A DNA stretch of 5,057 nucleotides from an archaeon. Its GTDB lineage: Archaea; Iainarchaeota; Iainarchaeia; Iainarchaeales; Iainarchaeaceae. Location of the stretch: assembly GCA_024653865.1 (NCBI GenBank), contig JANLHD010000110.1:1-5057 (forward strand). The letters are read 5' to 3'. Both the position numbers and the translations under genes were made by a program. Under the pieces are notes generated by a model that saw nothing but the letters and a program-made list of their open reading frames with translations, made no database searches and was not told the origin of the DNA. Of this stretch, positions 4,967-5,057 are shown in pieces (within the stretch, counting starts at the first letter, position 1; every line of letters starts with the position of its first letter).

Positions 4967-5057
4967 CTATTCCGAAACAACATCCACGAAGGTCCTGCAG
5001 AATTGTTCCTTGGCTTCCTTGAGCCCCGCCTTTCCGTTTGCTGTGAGCGAGTAGGTG
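4967..5057 (-). CDS. PadR-like winged-helix regulator, C-terminal fragment
   Basis: The last 29 codons and a TAG stop (4967-4969) are in the window; the gene starts beyond the right edge. The visible end has TYSLTANGKAGLKEAKEQF followed by CRTFVDVVSE. A 'YxLTxxGxxxL' wing followed by a charged amphipathic helix is characteristic of PadR and related wHTH regulators, in which this helix helps dimerisation. Assignment to PadR rather than another wHTH family is tentative because the DNA-binding part is not visible. It converges on the TrmB-family gene, with stops directly abutting. Confidence 0.6.
   Translation of the reverse strand, partial: TYSLTANGKAGLKEAKEQFCRTFVDVVSE

Overview
The window looks archaeal. 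Signs of this are TATA-like boxes about 25-50 bp before starts, Shine-Dalgarno (SD) sites before only some genes, a TrmB-family regulator, an HVO_A0114-type winged-helix protein, and the start of an archaeal-style CxxC zinc-ribbon protein. Compact genes, 1-3 bp junctions and abutting stops would suit a small-genome lineage such as a DPANN archaeon, but that placement is a guess.

Layout, left to right. At the left edge is the 5' end of a small zinc-ribbon gene on the minus strand (1-71). It is divergent from a plus-strand UPF0316/DUF2179 membrane protein (161-832), and a GGTTATAACC dyad lies between them. Convergent to that gene is a minus-strand pair that looks like a toxin-antitoxin module. 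The putative toxin gene is upstream (1591-1262) and the wHTH antitoxin/regulator gene is downstream (1209-847). A perfect 10-1-10 palindrome sits in the 46-52 bp between them.

Next is a complete minus-strand ABC importer operon of the nitrate/sulfonate/taurine/pyrimidine-precursor (NMT1/SsuA-TauA) type. It runs lipoprotein substrate-binding protein (4117-3128), permease (3124-2381), ATPase (2381-1695), with junctions of 3 bp and -1 bp. A GC-rich 10-bp hairpin lies inside the permease coding sequence. A TrmB-family regulator gene (4232-4966) is divergent from the operon. The 114-bp region between them holds a nearly perfect 27-bp dyad (4167-4193), placed just upstream of the candidate TATA boxes of both genes. 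At the right edge is the C-terminal end of a PadR-like winged-helix gene on the minus strand. Its stop codon abuts the TrmB stop with no bases between.

Working model: the TrmB-like protein binds the 27-bp dyad and controls both itself and the importer, whose substrate cannot be told from sequence. The wHTH antitoxin probably controls its own promoter through the 21-bp palindrome. The least described parts are the putative toxin, the pairing of a TrmB regulator with an NMT1-type importer, and the two operator-like dyads. No RNA gene, mobile element, CRISPR array or riboswitch was recognised. No gene-free stretch exceeds 300 bases.
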